64,000 bases of DNA from Maritalea porphyrae. GTDB lineage: Bacteria > Pseudomonadota > Alphaproteobacteria > Rhizobiales > Devosiaceae. The translations under genes were made by a program, and so were the position numbers. Below are positions 9,118 to 17,507 of this stretch, piece by piece (position 1 is the first letter of the stretch; every line of letters begins with the position of its first letter). The notes below the pieces were generated by a model that was given only the letters and a program-made list of their open reading frames with translations, was not told where the DNA came from and did no database searches. Where the stretch lies: positions 336,663 to 400,662 of the forward strand of contig NZ_BSNI01000001.1 of the NCBI RefSeq assembly GCF_030159895.1. Reading direction: 5' to 3'.

Positions 9118-9564
9118 TTACGCGCCGAGCGGCGGACCTGTGAAGGTCATATTGTACTTTTCTGCGAACGCATTGATTGTGGGCATATCGTCGGGCACTT
9201 GATATTGTCCGTCCGCCATGGCGGCAAAGAAACCCTCAAATCCACCGGGGTTTAGTATGACCAAATGCCTTGAAGGTTCATCCCCGATCACACGAAACGT
9301 GTGCTCTTTGCCGCGCGGGATAAAGACCGCTTCGCCGGGACCGTGTTCGGTTGTGGTGCCCTCAATCCAAACCTCACACTTCCCTGAGATCATGAAGAAG
9401 GTTTCATCTTCGTTGTGGTGAATGTGTTTAGGTGGACCAGATCCAACTGGCGAGAGGCTATCGACGACGGAGATTTTTCCGTCGGTTTGTTCTTTTGACA
9501 GTAGCGTTTTGTATTTCGTCCCGTTCCAGTCGAGTACGCCTGGCCCTTGCAGTCCGTTGTCCAT
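9118..9564 (-). CDS. Cupin-domain protein
   Basis: A single-domain cupin of 148 residues. The first cupin motif gives the metal ligands in PPKHIHHNEDETFFMISG (two or three His and a Glu) and the second in PGEAVFIPRGKEHTFRV. Such small cupins are dioxygenases, isomerases or binding proteins; the substrate is not readable. A strong AAAGGAGGATGAG site precedes the ATG on 9564-9562. It is divergent from a NodD-like LysR gene only 86 bases away, which makes it the obvious candidate target of that regulator. Confidence 0.85.
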   Translation of the reverse strand: MDNGLQGPGVLDWNGTKYKTLLSKEQTDGKISVVDSLSPVGSGPPKHIHHNEDETFFMISGKCEVWIEGTTTEHGPGEAVFIPRGKEHTFRVIGDEPSRHLVILNPGGFEGFFAAMADGQYQVPDDMPTINAFAEKYNMTFTGPPLGA

Positions 9565-9650
9565 TTTCTCATCCTCCTTTGAGAAACAAAGGCTAGGCCG
9601 AGAACTATTTATTTGAAAAACGCATATTTTGTATATTTAATATCCAAGGG

Positions 9651-10595
9651 ATGAATTTATCTAGCTTGGATTTGAACCTATTGCGGGTGCTTGATGCTCT
9701 GTTGCGAGAGGGAAGCACTGTGGCTGCCGGCAAGCGAATAGGCTTGTCTCAACCCGCCGTGTCCGCGGCGTTAGGGCGTTTGCGCGTTACTTTGGATGAC
9801 CCGTTATTTGTTCGACATGGGCAGAGGCTGCGGCCGACGCGCTATGCGAAATCACTCGAAATGCCGCTGCGCGCGGCGTTAGACGACCTGCAACGCATCC
9901 TTTCTGGGCCTTCCGTTTTTGACCCGCAACAAGCCGATAATTTATTCAAAATCTCCGGTGCTGATTTTTTTGCCACCATGTTGATGCCGCAGCTTGCTGC
10001 GCGGCTTGGACGAGATGCGCCCAGAATGCGTGCGCAATTGGTTGATTTGGTGCCTGACAATTACATCGCCACGCTGGAGCGATATGAAATTGATTTGGCG
10101 CTCATTCCCGATGCCAAATGTCCTGAATGGTGCGATTTCACACCTGCATTTGTTTCTGACTATGTGGTTATTGCGCGAAACGGCAATCAATTGGTGACCG
10201 AAAGCAAAGTTGAAAGCGGAACGGTGATGCCGTTGGATTTGTTTTGCAGGCTAAAGCACATTTTGTTTTCTCCCGAAGGACGACTAAGTGCACAGGGCGA
10301 TAAGGCCCTTGAAGCTGTTGGTCGGTCACGCGACGTTGTGATGACCATGCCGTTTTTTGCTGGGGTGTGTCAGGCTGTTGCTGGCAGTGAGAATATTGCA
10401 CTCGTGCCGCAAAGGTTGGCAGAACAGTTGGCGCCACAAATGGGGTTCAATATCTATCGACCTCCGGTGGCAATTGAACCTGCGACTTTATATATGGTTT
10501 GGCACCGTCGTGAGACGCTTTCTCCCGCTCACAAGTGGTTCAGAGAACTTATCCTTGAGATTTTAACACCGCTCAATACACGCGATCTGGGATAA
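9651..10595 (+). CDS. LysR-family transcriptional regulator (NodD-like effector domain)
   Basis: A 314-residue LysR regulator with an N-terminal winged helix-turn-helix (GSTVAAGKRIGLSQPAVSAA, then LGRLRVTLDDPLFVRHGQRL) and a substrate-binding effector domain of the NodD-like subgroup (FKISGADFFATMLMPQLAAR, IDLALIP). It is divergent from the cupin gene, the usual LysR arrangement for an activator of its neighbour. The shared 86-base gap contains the AT-rich near-palindrome ATATTTTGTATATTTAATAT around 9627-9646 as a possible site. AAGGG abuts the start codon directly, an unusually tight spacing, so a leaderless transcript or a slightly later start is possible. Confidence 0.88.
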   Translation: MNLSSLDLNLLRVLDALLREGSTVAAGKRIGLSQPAVSAALGRLRVTLDDPLFVRHGQRLRPTRYAKSLEMPLRAALDDLQRILSGPSVFDPQQADNLFKISGADFFATMLMPQLAARLGRDAPRMRAQLVDLVPDNYIATLERYEIDLALIPDAKCPEWCDFTPAFVSDYVVIARNGNQLVTESKVESGTVMPLDLFCRLKHILFSPEGRLSAQGDKALEAVGRSRDVVMTMPFFAGVCQAVAGSENIALVPQRLAEQLAPQMGFNIYRPPVAIEPATLYMVWHRRETLSPAHKWFRELILEILTPLNTRDLG

Positions 10596-10651
10596 TGCGT
10601 CGTTTGTGTTAAAACGAGATTCGGACCAACAAATTACGTGGGCATAGGTTT

Positions 10652-11572
10652 ATGAAGTGGCGAGGTCGGGATCGCAGCTCCAACATCGAAGACAGGCGCG
10701 GTCGTCGCAGCCGACCAAATAACCGTTCCACGGGAAGACGCGCGCGCATTCCGATGCCGCGCGGCCGGGCGGGCAAGGGCGGTGCAGGCGGCTTGCTTAT
10801 TTTGGTTGTTTTTGTCGTGATTTCGATGGCGCTTGGCATCAACCCCTTGAGCCTGTTGGAGGGATCCATTGGCACTGGAGAAACTTATAGTTCGCGCCCG
10901 ACAGATAATCGGCCATTGCCGAATGCTGGGCAGGATGAATTGTTTGACTTTGTTGCGGTCAATCTAAACGAAACTGAAAAGTTGTGGTCCTTGGTTTTCG
11001 AACAAAATGATTTGTCCTATCGAGCGCCCGTCTTGGTGATATTTTCAGGTTCAACTTCATCTCCTTGCGGAACAGCAAGCGCGCAGACGGGGCCATTTTA
11101 TTGTCCGGCGGACGAAAAAATCTATTTGGATTTAGGCTTCTACGATCAGCTGCGACGCCAGTTCGGCGCTGGAGGCGATTTCGCCCAAGCGTATGTTTTG
11201 GCGCATGAAGTAGGGCACCATATTCAGCAACTCACCGGAGTGCTGCCTGAGTTTAATCAACAACGACGGGCGATGAGCCAAGTTGAAGCCAACGCCTATT
11301 CGGTGCGGGTTGAGCTACAAGCTGATTGTTATGCCGGCGTTTGGGCTAACTATGTTGGGGAGATGAATTTACTCGAGCGTGGCGATATTGCGGAAGCCTT
11401 GAACGCTGCCGAACAGATTGGTGATGATGCTATCCAAATGCGGAGCCAAGGCTTTGTTGTGCCCAAGAATTTCAATCATGGCACGTCCGAGCAACGGCAG
11501 CGGTGGTTCGAAAGAGGGTTTAGTTCAGGCAATGTTGGACAATGCGACACCTTCAGTGCTGAGCGGCTTTAG
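10652..11572 (+). CDS. YpfJ-type neutral zinc metallopeptidase
   Basis: A 306-residue protein of the YpfJ family (Pfam Zn_peptidase, PF04228). A basic, arginine-rich cytoplasmic N-terminus (residues 1-43) precedes one membrane segment (about 47-63), so the catalytic domain is probably periplasmic. The HExxH zinc motif is His185-Glu186-Val-Gly-His189 (AHEVGHH), and YSVRVELQADCYAGVWA supplies the downstream acidic ligand region. CGTASAQTGPFYCPADEKIY is the conserved family core. Proteolytic activity of the family is inferred from the motif. It is a single-gene unit, with 56 bases to the preceding LysR gene. Confidence 0.87.
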   Translation: MKWRGRDRSSNIEDRRGRRSRPNNRSTGRRARIPMPRGRAGKGGAGGLLILVVFVVISMALGINPLSLLEGSIGTGETYSSRPTDNRPLPNAGQDELFDFVAVNLNETEKLWSLVFEQNDLSYRAPVLVIFSGSTSSPCGTASAQTGPFYCPADEKIYLDLGFYDQLRRQFGAGGDFAQAYVLAHEVGHHIQQLTGVLPEFNQQRRAMSQVEANAYSVRVELQADCYAGVWANYVGEMNLLERGDIAEALNAAEQIGDDAIQMRSQGFVVPKNFNHGTSEQRQRWFERGFSSGNVGQCDTFSAERL

Positions 11573-11652
11573 GGTTAAGGTTAATAGAAGCTAAAGATTG
11601 TACGCTCGCTCTTTTCGTACTCAATGGCAGTTGAGTATGGAAGGAACTGTCG

Positions 11653-12837
11653 TTGGCAAACTTTGCAAAACCAATTGCGCACAAAACGCTAAACAATGCT
11701 GAGAAGCCTCAAAATCGCGATCAAACGCTTGATATTTTTCGGGCCGCTGCGGTTTTGATGGTGGTTCTATTCCACTATACCACCCGGCTGCCGAGCGAAG
11801 TTTTTGGCGCGGTGCCATACGCCGTTGTGCCATTTGAATTTGGTTGGATTGGCGTCTATTTCTTTTTCATTATTTCTGGCTTTTGTATCTTCTTTACCCT
11901 TGAAAAGGCGAAGTCAATCGGATCGTTTCTGGCCAAACGGTTTTCCAGAATTTACCCCGCATTTTTAGCGGCTGCGGTTTTGCTGTTTGCTTTAGACCAA
12001 GTCTTTGGATTGCCCTTGCTGCCAGAATTTTCTTACCGAGAAACGGCGCCCAGTATTGTCGATTTGGTCGGGAATTTGGTTTTGCTTGGTGGGATATTTG
12101 AATGGGTGAATGGGTCATTCTGGTCGATCACCGTTGAAGTGCAGTTTTATGTGATGATCGCGATAATGGCGCTCGTTTTTAAGCAGGGCGAAAAACTTGC
12201 GCGGTTGTTTTCGTATGCGGCTTTGGCTCTAGGAACAGCATGGCTGTTGGTCGAGCTGGCAAGCTCAGACATTGCGACCATGGGCAAATTGGCCACTATG
12301 CTGCAAAAGACACTGATTGCGCCATTTATGCCATTCTTTGCTGTTGGCGTTGTCGGGGTTCAGCTTAAGCGCTCGCCAGAGGCGTTTGCTGGCCTGTTTT
12401 GGCAGCTAGCAGCGCTGTGTTTTGTCATCGTTGTGGTGACATCTGCAGAAGGTGATGCGACATTGTTGTCGGCCAGTTCTGTGTCGACCGGACTAATCGT
12501 TGTCGGGCTAATTGGTATCTTCTGCGCCTACTGTGTGGGTTGGCGATTGCCGCACATGCCATTTCTGAGCAACGGGTTGGCTCATATCGGTCTTCTTAGC
12601 TTTTCTTGGTATTTGTTACACGAAAATCTTGGCTTCTTGTTGCTCGAAGCACTTAACCCCGCATTGCCGTATTGGCTCAGCGTCATAATTGCAATGGGGA
12701 TGACTTATGCTGCAGCGGCGATGTTTTCAAAATTGTTTGAGTGGCGTTTCCGTAAAACCGCAGAAGCGTGGTTCATGGCGGCGCTTCGGTTGTTTACTGC
12801 ACGCCTGCCAAAGAAAATGGGCGAAAGTCTCATATAG
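11653..12837 (+). CDS. OafA-type membrane acyltransferase (acyltransferase_3)
   Basis: A polytopic enzyme of 394 residues with about ten hydrophobic segments. The family hallmarks are present: LDIFRAAAVLMVVLFHY with the catalytic-type His, GWIGVYFFFIISGFCIFF, and FLAKRFSRIYPAF. Such enzymes O-acylate surface polysaccharide or lipid-linked sugars; the acceptor here is unknown and no polysaccharide genes are adjacent. The start is a TTG on 11653 behind GGAAGGAA. The 3' end of the gene overlaps the carA terminator hairpin on the other strand. Confidence 0.85.
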   Translation: MANFAKPIAHKTLNNAEKPQNRDQTLDIFRAAAVLMVVLFHYTTRLPSEVFGAVPYAVVPFEFGWIGVYFFFIISGFCIFFTLEKAKSIGSFLAKRFSRIYPAFLAAAVLLFALDQVFGLPLLPEFSYRETAPSIVDLVGNLVLLGGIFEWVNGSFWSITVEVQFYVMIAIMALVFKQGEKLARLFSYAALALGTAWLLVELASSDIATMGKLATMLQKTLIAPFMPFFAVGVVGVQLKRSPEAFAGLFWQLAALCFVIVVVTSAEGDATLLSASSVSTGLIVVGLIGIFCAYCVGWRLPHMPFLSNGLAHIGLLSFSWYLLHENLGFLLLEALNPALPYWLSVIIAMGMTYAAAAMFSKLFEWRFRKTAEAWFMAALRLFTARLPKKMGESLI

Positions 12838-12849
12838 ACTTTCACCCAT
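12810..12849 (-). terminator. carA terminator embedded in the end of the acyltransferase gene
   Basis: A 14-position stem (12817-12830 with 12836-12849, a single C/A mismatch) with loop CATAT is followed in the minus direction by TTTTCTTT (complement of 12816-12809). It lies 28 bases past the carA stop. The upstream arm encodes the last residues and overlaps the stop region of the convergent acyltransferase gene. Confidence 0.7.
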
Positions 12850-12877
12850 CAATTCGTTTCAGCAGTCGAGCTAGGCT

Positions 12878-14053
12878 TTAAGCGTCAGCTTTTACGCTCC
12901 GCACATTGTCCAAAAAGCGTTTGAACAGATAGTGGCTGTCATGCGGGCCCGGCGATGCTTCTGGGTGATATTGCACTGAGAAGATTGGTTTCCCCTCTAC
13001 CGCCAGACCACAGTTGGACTGATCGAACAATGAGATGTGGGTCTGGTTGATGCCCGCCGGTAGGCTGTCTGCATCCACGGCAAAACCATGGTTCATTGAA
13101 GTGATTTCAACTTTGCCCGTTGTAAGGTCTTTCACAGGGTGGTTCGCGCCGTGGTGACCTTGGTGCATCTTCACCGTTTTGCCGCCCAGAGCGAGCGCCA
13201 ATATCTGGTGGCCAAGGCAAATGCCAAACATTGGCTTGCCGCTATCCACCAGTTCTTTGACGATACCAACTGCATACTCGCCTGTTGCCGCTGGATCACC
13301 AGGGCCGTTGGACAAAAAGATACCATCTGGATTGAACGCTAGAATATCTTTGGCAGGTGTTGAGGCGCTCACAACGGTCACGGTGACGTCTTCGTGCGCT
13401 AGGCAGCGCAAGATGTTTGCCTTGGCGCCATAGTCGATTGCCACGATGTGGTTCTTTGGATTGTCGATTGCCGAAAAGCCTTCATTCCAAACCCAACGAC
13501 CTTGCTTCCATTCGTAGGTTTTTGCCGTTGAAACATCGGCCGCCAAATCGGCATGCTCCAAGCCTTTAAAGCCTGCAAGTGCGTTGCGGATTGCTTCTTC
13601 GTCAAACACACCGTCCGGTGCGTGTGCAATGACGCCGTTTGTCAGGCCTTCTTCGCGAATAAGCGCGGTAAGAGCGCGGGTATCAACGCCTGCGATACCA
13701 ATGATGCCTTTTTCTTTAAGCCACGCATCTAGGTGCTTGGCTGAGCGATAGTTGGACGGGTTGGTGATGTCTGCCTTAAGCACACATCCTACCGCGCCTG
13801 AACCGCTCGCATTCTCAAGCGTTTCGATGTCTTCATCGTTTGCGCCCACATTGCCAATATGTGGGAATGTGAAGGTGACGATTTGCCCTGCATAAGAAAG
13901 GTCAGTGAGGATTTCTTGGTAGCCGGTCATTGCGGTGTTGAAGCAAACTTCAGCTACAGCATGTCCAGTCGCGCCAAGGCCGCGCCCTTCAATGCGCATC
14001 CCGTTTTCCAAAATCAGAAGTGCAGTGGTTTTTTCTTCCTGCCAGCCGGTCAT
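12878..14053 (-). CDS. carA: Carbamoyl-phosphate synthase small subunit (glutaminase)
   Basis: Hydrolyses glutamine and channels ammonia to CarB for carbamoyl phosphate synthesis. It is 391 residues, the usual length. The N-terminal CarA domain (FNTAMTGYQEILTDLSYAGQ) is followed by the class I glutamine amidotransferase domain with nucleophile Cys in FGICLGHQILALALGG and the His-Glu pair in VQYHPEASPGPHDS. AAGGA ends 7 bases before the start. The carB gene is 11.7 kb downstream in the window rather than adjacent. The leader carries an elaborate inverted-repeat structure (see 14055-14178), suggesting RNA-level control. Confidence 0.97.
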   Translation of the reverse strand: MTGWQEEKTTALLILENGMRIEGRGLGATGHAVAEVCFNTAMTGYQEILTDLSYAGQIVTFTFPHIGNVGANDEDIETLENASGSGAVGCVLKADITNPSNYRSAKHLDAWLKEKGIIGIAGVDTRALTALIREEGLTNGVIAHAPDGVFDEEAIRNALAGFKGLEHADLAADVSTAKTYEWKQGRWVWNEGFSAIDNPKNHIVAIDYGAKANILRCLAHEDVTVTVVSASTPAKDILAFNPDGIFLSNGPGDPAATGEYAVGIVKELVDSGKPMFGICLGHQILALALGGKTVKMHQGHHGANHPVKDLTTGKVEITSMNHGFAVDADSLPAGINQTHISLFDQSNCGLAVEGKPIFSVQYHPEASPGPHDSHYLFKRFLDNVRSVKADA

Positions 14054-14054
14054 C

Positions 14055-14178
14055 TCAAATCCTTTTGACGCTTCATTTATGGGCGTAAATTTGACCGATC
14101 CGAGGACCTGTTTTTTACGCTTGGATGTGCGTTAGCGCATGCCTGAAGGCCCGTTGCGCTTAAACTGGTCCGGATCGG
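14055..14178 (-). promoter_or_regulatory. Candidate structured 5' leader RNA (three-way junction) of carA
   Basis: Read toward carA, bases 14178-14095 fold by inspection into a compact three-way junction. P1 is 16 bp: 14178-14167 with 14095-14108 (12 bp and a 2-base bulge at 14103-14104), one mismatch (14109/14166), then 14165-14162 with 14110-14113. P2 pairs 14134-14139 with 14155-14160 and holds a GGC/GCC hairpin. P3 pairs 14117-14120 with 14129-14132. Only about five bases at the junction are unpaired. A further stem, 14089-14094 (ATTTGA) with 14055-14060 (TCAAAT), directly follows P1 and puts the AAAGGA ribosome-binding site in its loop, next to the carA ATG. The layout resembles a riboswitch or attenuator; ligand and family are unknown to me. 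Confidence 0.5.
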
Positions 14179-14182
14179 GCGG

Positions 14183-14211
14183 ACACTATTTGAGAAAGGG
14201 GCATAGGTCAA
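14183..14211 (-). promoter_or_regulatory. Candidate carA promoter
   Basis: In the carA direction there is TTGACC (14211-14206), 17 bases, then TAGTGT (14188-14183). The -35 is good and the -10 is weak. The predicted transcript would begin at about 14176-14178, exactly at the 5' end of the structured leader, which supports both calls. Confidence 0.4.
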
Positions 14212-14338
14212 CAGATTCGAGATAAAGATTAAAGTGTGGGAAATCAGATGGTTAACTTGTCGAGCAAAGAAAAAATTGGCATTGGCGTCCAGCTTGGTTA
14301 TAACCACACCGTAAATCATCAGGGAATTTTGCGAGAAT

Positions 14339-14791
14339 ATGCGAGATAAAATCAGCCTAGCGCTTAAAGAGGCCATCAAAGCGCGCGATACGCGCCGAAC
14401 TGGCACCTACCGTTTGATCAATGCTGCGATTAAAGATCGGGACATTGAAGCACGCGGCCAAGGCAAAGAGCCGGTGAGCGACGAGCAAATTTTGCAAATC
14501 ATGCAAAAAATGGTGAAACAGCGCGAAGAGTCAGCAACAGTTTATGCTGAAAATGGTCGCGAAGAGTTGGCCGCGCAAGAGCGTGAAGAGATTGCGGTTA
14601 TTCAAGAGTTTTTGCCTCAACCGCTGAGCCAAGAAGAAATTGAAGCTGCAATCAGCGACGCGATTGCCCAGACTGGCGCTGAAGGTTTGCGCGATATGGG
14701 CAAAGTTGTTGGTGTGCTCAAAGGCAAATATCCTGGTCGTATCGATATGGGGCAGGCGTCCAAATCCGTGAAAGCAGCTTTGAACGGCTAA
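14339..14791 (+). CDS. GatB/YqeY domain protein
   Basis: A 150-residue soluble, largely helical protein matching the YqeY family, related to the tail domain of GatB amidotransferase (MRDKISLALKEAIKARDTRR, then RREESATVYAENGREELAAQ-like helix and QEFLPQPLSQEEIEAAI, ending YPGRIDMGQASKSVKAALNG). A tRNA-linked role is assumed from the GatB relation but not established. The position between carA and dnaG is the usual one in Hyphomicrobiales. The Shine-Dalgarno is weak (GCGAGA). Confidence 0.93.
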   Translation: MRDKISLALKEAIKARDTRRTGTYRLINAAIKDRDIEARGQGKEPVSDEQILQIMQKMVKQREESATVYAENGREELAAQEREEIAVIQEFLPQPLSQEEIEAAISDAIAQTGAEGLRDMGKVVGVLKGKYPGRIDMGQASKSVKAALNG

Positions 14792-14798
14792 ACCACAT

Positions 14799-15311
14799 AT
14801 GAACCAGATTGAGTTCGCTTTGGAAAAAGTAGCGTCGCATCATTGTGCGGCGCTTTTGCTTTTTGAACGTGAAAACGCAGATTACTTCAGCCAATTTGTG
14901 CCGCCGCGTGCGCTTGAAATGCTCACTGATCAAGGGATGGCGCGTGCCATTGAAGCCTTGAAAACAGACATGCTCGAGCGCGAGGGACTTTATTTCGTGG
15001 CTGTAATCGGTGATGAGATTGTTGGGCGGATCAATTTCACCATTGGTGGCGATCAAGCCGAAATTGGCTATCGACTGGCCGAGCGCTGGACAGGCAAGGG
15101 CTTGGCGGGGCAATTGCTTGAAACCGCGATTGCAGCGCTTTGCAAAGAATACCATATCAAGCGCTTGATCGCGCGCGTTATCACTAGCAATCTTGCTTCT
15201 ACGAAAGTTGTCGAGCGGGCAGGTTTTGAACGCTTTAACACTGAAGAGGGCGGTGGTGAACGCCGTGGCTTTGGCGGTGATCTGGTGTCGTTTGAGCGTT
15301 GGCTTGATTGA
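14799..15311 (+). CDS. RimJ/RimL-type GNAT acetyltransferase
   Basis: A 170-residue GNAT of the RimJ/RimL/RimI-like group: YFVAVIGDEIVGRINFTIGG (central beta strands), GYRLAERWTGKGLAGQLLET (acetyl-CoA loop) and the family feature LIARVITSNLASTKVVERAGF (N-x-AS-x-V-x-E-x-GF). Enzymes of this type acetylate ribosomal protein N-termini, amino acids or antibiotics; the substrate here is unknown. It starts 7 bases after the YqeY gene and is probably co-transcribed with it. Confidence 0.85.
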   Translation: MNQIEFALEKVASHHCAALLLFERENADYFSQFVPPRALEMLTDQGMARAIEALKTDMLEREGLYFVAVIGDEIVGRINFTIGGDQAEIGYRLAERWTGKGLAGQLLETAIAALCKEYHIKRLIARVITSNLASTKVVERAGFERFNTEEGGGERRGFGGDLVSFERWLD

Positions 15312-15377
15312 TTGAAACTGTTACCAAGCATTTCTTTGCAATTGCCATTGCACAGCTTTCACCTTTAGATTGAGCTC

Positions 15378-17324
15378 ATGCGGTTTACTGATCAGTTTCT
15401 AGACGACATTCGTGACAGAATTTCGATCTCCCAAGTGGTGGGAGAGCATGTGGTGTGGGACAAGAAAAAGTCTCAACCGCAACGTGGGGACTTTTGGGCG
15501 TGCTGTCCTTTCCATGGCGAGAAAACACCAAGCTTTCATGCTGATGACCGGCGTGGGCGCTACCATTGCTTTGGTTGTGGTGTGTCAGGCGATCATTTCC
15601 GCTTCTTGGTTGAAAAGGCTGGAATGCCTTTCCCCGAAGCAGTTGAAAAACTTGCAGGGCAAGCTGGACTTCCGATGCCCGCGCGAGATGCGCAGGCCGA
15701 AGCACGAGACCGCAAACGTAAGTCGCTTTACGATGTCATGGAATTGGCCACAAGCTATTTTGAGCAGGCATTGGCAGCTAATGTGGGCGCGCGGGCGCGT
15801 GGCTATTTGCATGAACGGGGCGTGTTGCCGAAATACCAGCAAATGTTTCGCCTTGGATTTGCACCAGACAGCCGCAACGGTTTGAAAGAATATCTTGCTT
15901 CGAATGGTGTAACCGCAAACGAGATGATTGCTTGCGGTCTTTTGGTGGCAGGGGATGACATTGCGGTGCCATTTGACCGATTTCGAAATCGACTGATGTT
16001 CCCAATCTCCGATTTTCGTGGCCGAGTGGTGGCGTTCGGTGGTCGTGCTATGTCGCCGGAAGCGCGTGCCAAATATTTAAACTCTCCAGAAACCGAGCTA
16101 TTTCACAAACGTCGTACGCTCTATAACGGGCAAATGGCGCGCCAAGCATCGCATGATGGCAAGCCGCTGATTGTGGTTGAAGGCTATATGGATGTGATCG
16201 CATTGGTGCAAGTGGGCTTTGAAGGCGCGGTTGCGCCGCTTGGCACTGCGCTTACTGACGAGCATTTGGGTCTGTTGTGGAAGATGACCAGTGACCCCGT
16301 TCTTTGTTTTGATGGTGACACTGCTGGACAGCGCGCCGCGGCTAAGTCGATGGATATTATGCTGCCCATGCTCAAACCTGGCGTGACATCAAAAATTGTG
16401 ACGTTGCCGGACGGTGTTGATCCTGATGATCTGATTCAAAAAGAAGGTCGCAAAGGGTTTGAGGAATTGCTCAACTCTGCCGTGCCACTATCAGAAGCTG
16501 TGTGGGAACGCGAAACGCGAGGGGTGCGTGTGGACACCCCAGAGGCAAAGGCCGCGCTTGAATTCAAACTCAAAAACATCGCCAACGAAATTGCCGACCA
16601 GTCTGTGCGTAAGCATTATGGGCAGGCTTTCAACGATAAACTCTACAAATTCTTCCGCCCACAGCGCCAATATTCAGGTCCGCAGCGAAACAACAATAGC
16701 GGCTACCGCAAGGATGGCGGAGCTGGCGGCGGGCGCACTGGTGTGTCGCGACCTGGGCGCGGCGGCTATCAGGTTTCAAATGCTTTGAAGAAGACATTGT
16801 CCTCTAGCGCCTCCATGGGCGGGGTTGCATCGCGTGAGGCCGTTATTTTGGTTGGCTTGATCAATCATCCCGAACTTGTAGAACAGCATCTAGAGGATTT
16901 GGCGCAAATTGATCTACAGTCACCGGCTGCGCGCAAGGTGTTGGATGTGGTGATGGCGCAAGTTGCGGCCAATCCAGAAATGAAAAGCAAGGCAATTCGT
17001 GAAGTGCTTGAGCGACGCGGATGCGCGATTGAATTGGGGCAAATTGACAACATTGTTCGCCAGCAGGGTATCTGGCAGGTGACCCCAGAAGCGAACAGCC
17101 AAGACGCTGAGGTTGGATTGAATCACGCTTTGGCCTTGCATTATAAATCACATCGATTAAATAGAGAGCTGAAAGCAGCCGAATTGGCGCTGGGCAGTGA
17201 CCCAAGCGAAGAGTCGTATGAAAGGCTGCGAGACATCCAGAACCAGATTACCAGTGTGGATGGCACTGAGGCTCTGATTGAGGGGTTTGGTTCGTTATCT
17301 GGGCGCTCGACGCGGAACCTTTAG
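15378..17324 (+). CDS. dnaG: DNA primase
   Basis: Synthesises RNA primers at the replication fork. It is 648 residues, normal for alphaproteobacteria. The CHC2 zinc-binding domain is clear (Cys43-Pro-Phe-His46, Cys64, Cys67), followed by the Toprim core (VVEGYMDVIALVQVGF with acidic residues, then LCFDGDTAGQRAA). The middle linker is glycine- and arginine-rich (about residues 430-465). The C-terminal region (from about 490) is the DnaB-helicase interaction domain. It sits directly upstream of rpoD, the classic macromolecular-synthesis order without rpsU. Confidence 0.97.
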   Translation: MRFTDQFLDDIRDRISISQVVGEHVVWDKKKSQPQRGDFWACCPFHGEKTPSFHADDRRGRYHCFGCGVSGDHFRFLVEKAGMPFPEAVEKLAGQAGLPMPARDAQAEARDRKRKSLYDVMELATSYFEQALAANVGARARGYLHERGVLPKYQQMFRLGFAPDSRNGLKEYLASNGVTANEMIACGLLVAGDDIAVPFDRFRNRLMFPISDFRGRVVAFGGRAMSPEARAKYLNSPETELFHKRRTLYNGQMARQASHDGKPLIVVEGYMDVIALVQVGFEGAVAPLGTALTDEHLGLLWKMTSDPVLCFDGDTAGQRAAAKSMDIMLPMLKPGVTSKIVTLPDGVDPDDLIQKEGRKGFEELLNSAVPLSEAVWERETRGVRVDTPEAKAALEFKLKNIANEIADQSVRKHYGQAFNDKLYKFFRPQRQYSGPQRNNNSGYRKDGGAGGGRTGVSRPGRGGYQVSNALKKTLSSSASMGGVASREAVILVGLINHPELVEQHLEDLAQIDLQSPAARKVLDVVMAQVAANPEMKSKAIREVLERRGCAIELGQIDNIVRQQGIWQVTPEANSQDAEVGLNHALALHYKSHRLNRELKAAELALGSDPSEESYERLRDIQNQITSVDGTEALIEGFGSLSGRSTRNL

Positions 17325-17441
17325 AAGTAGGGTTGCGGTCGGCGTTTTTTGTGCATCGACCGTTAAGTTGTTGCATTTGGTAACGAAACGATAAGCATGA
17401 TTGTCTATTCCTTTGCTGGAACATCGTGCAATCGACCTTGT

Positions 17442-17470
17442 CTTGGCTTGATTGTCTCACCACATATATT
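17442..17470 (+). promoter_or_regulatory. Candidate rpoD promoter
   Basis: CTTGGC (17442-17447), a 17-base spacer and TATATT (17465-17470) fit the alphaproteobacterial housekeeping consensus (CTTGAC-N17-CTATAT). It lies 38 bases before the rpoD ATG, with AGGAG at 17500-17504 as the ribosome-binding site. Confidence 0.6.
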
Positions 17471-17507
17471 CGGCGATTTTGCCGGCTACCTGTTCAGGAG
17501 AACATGA

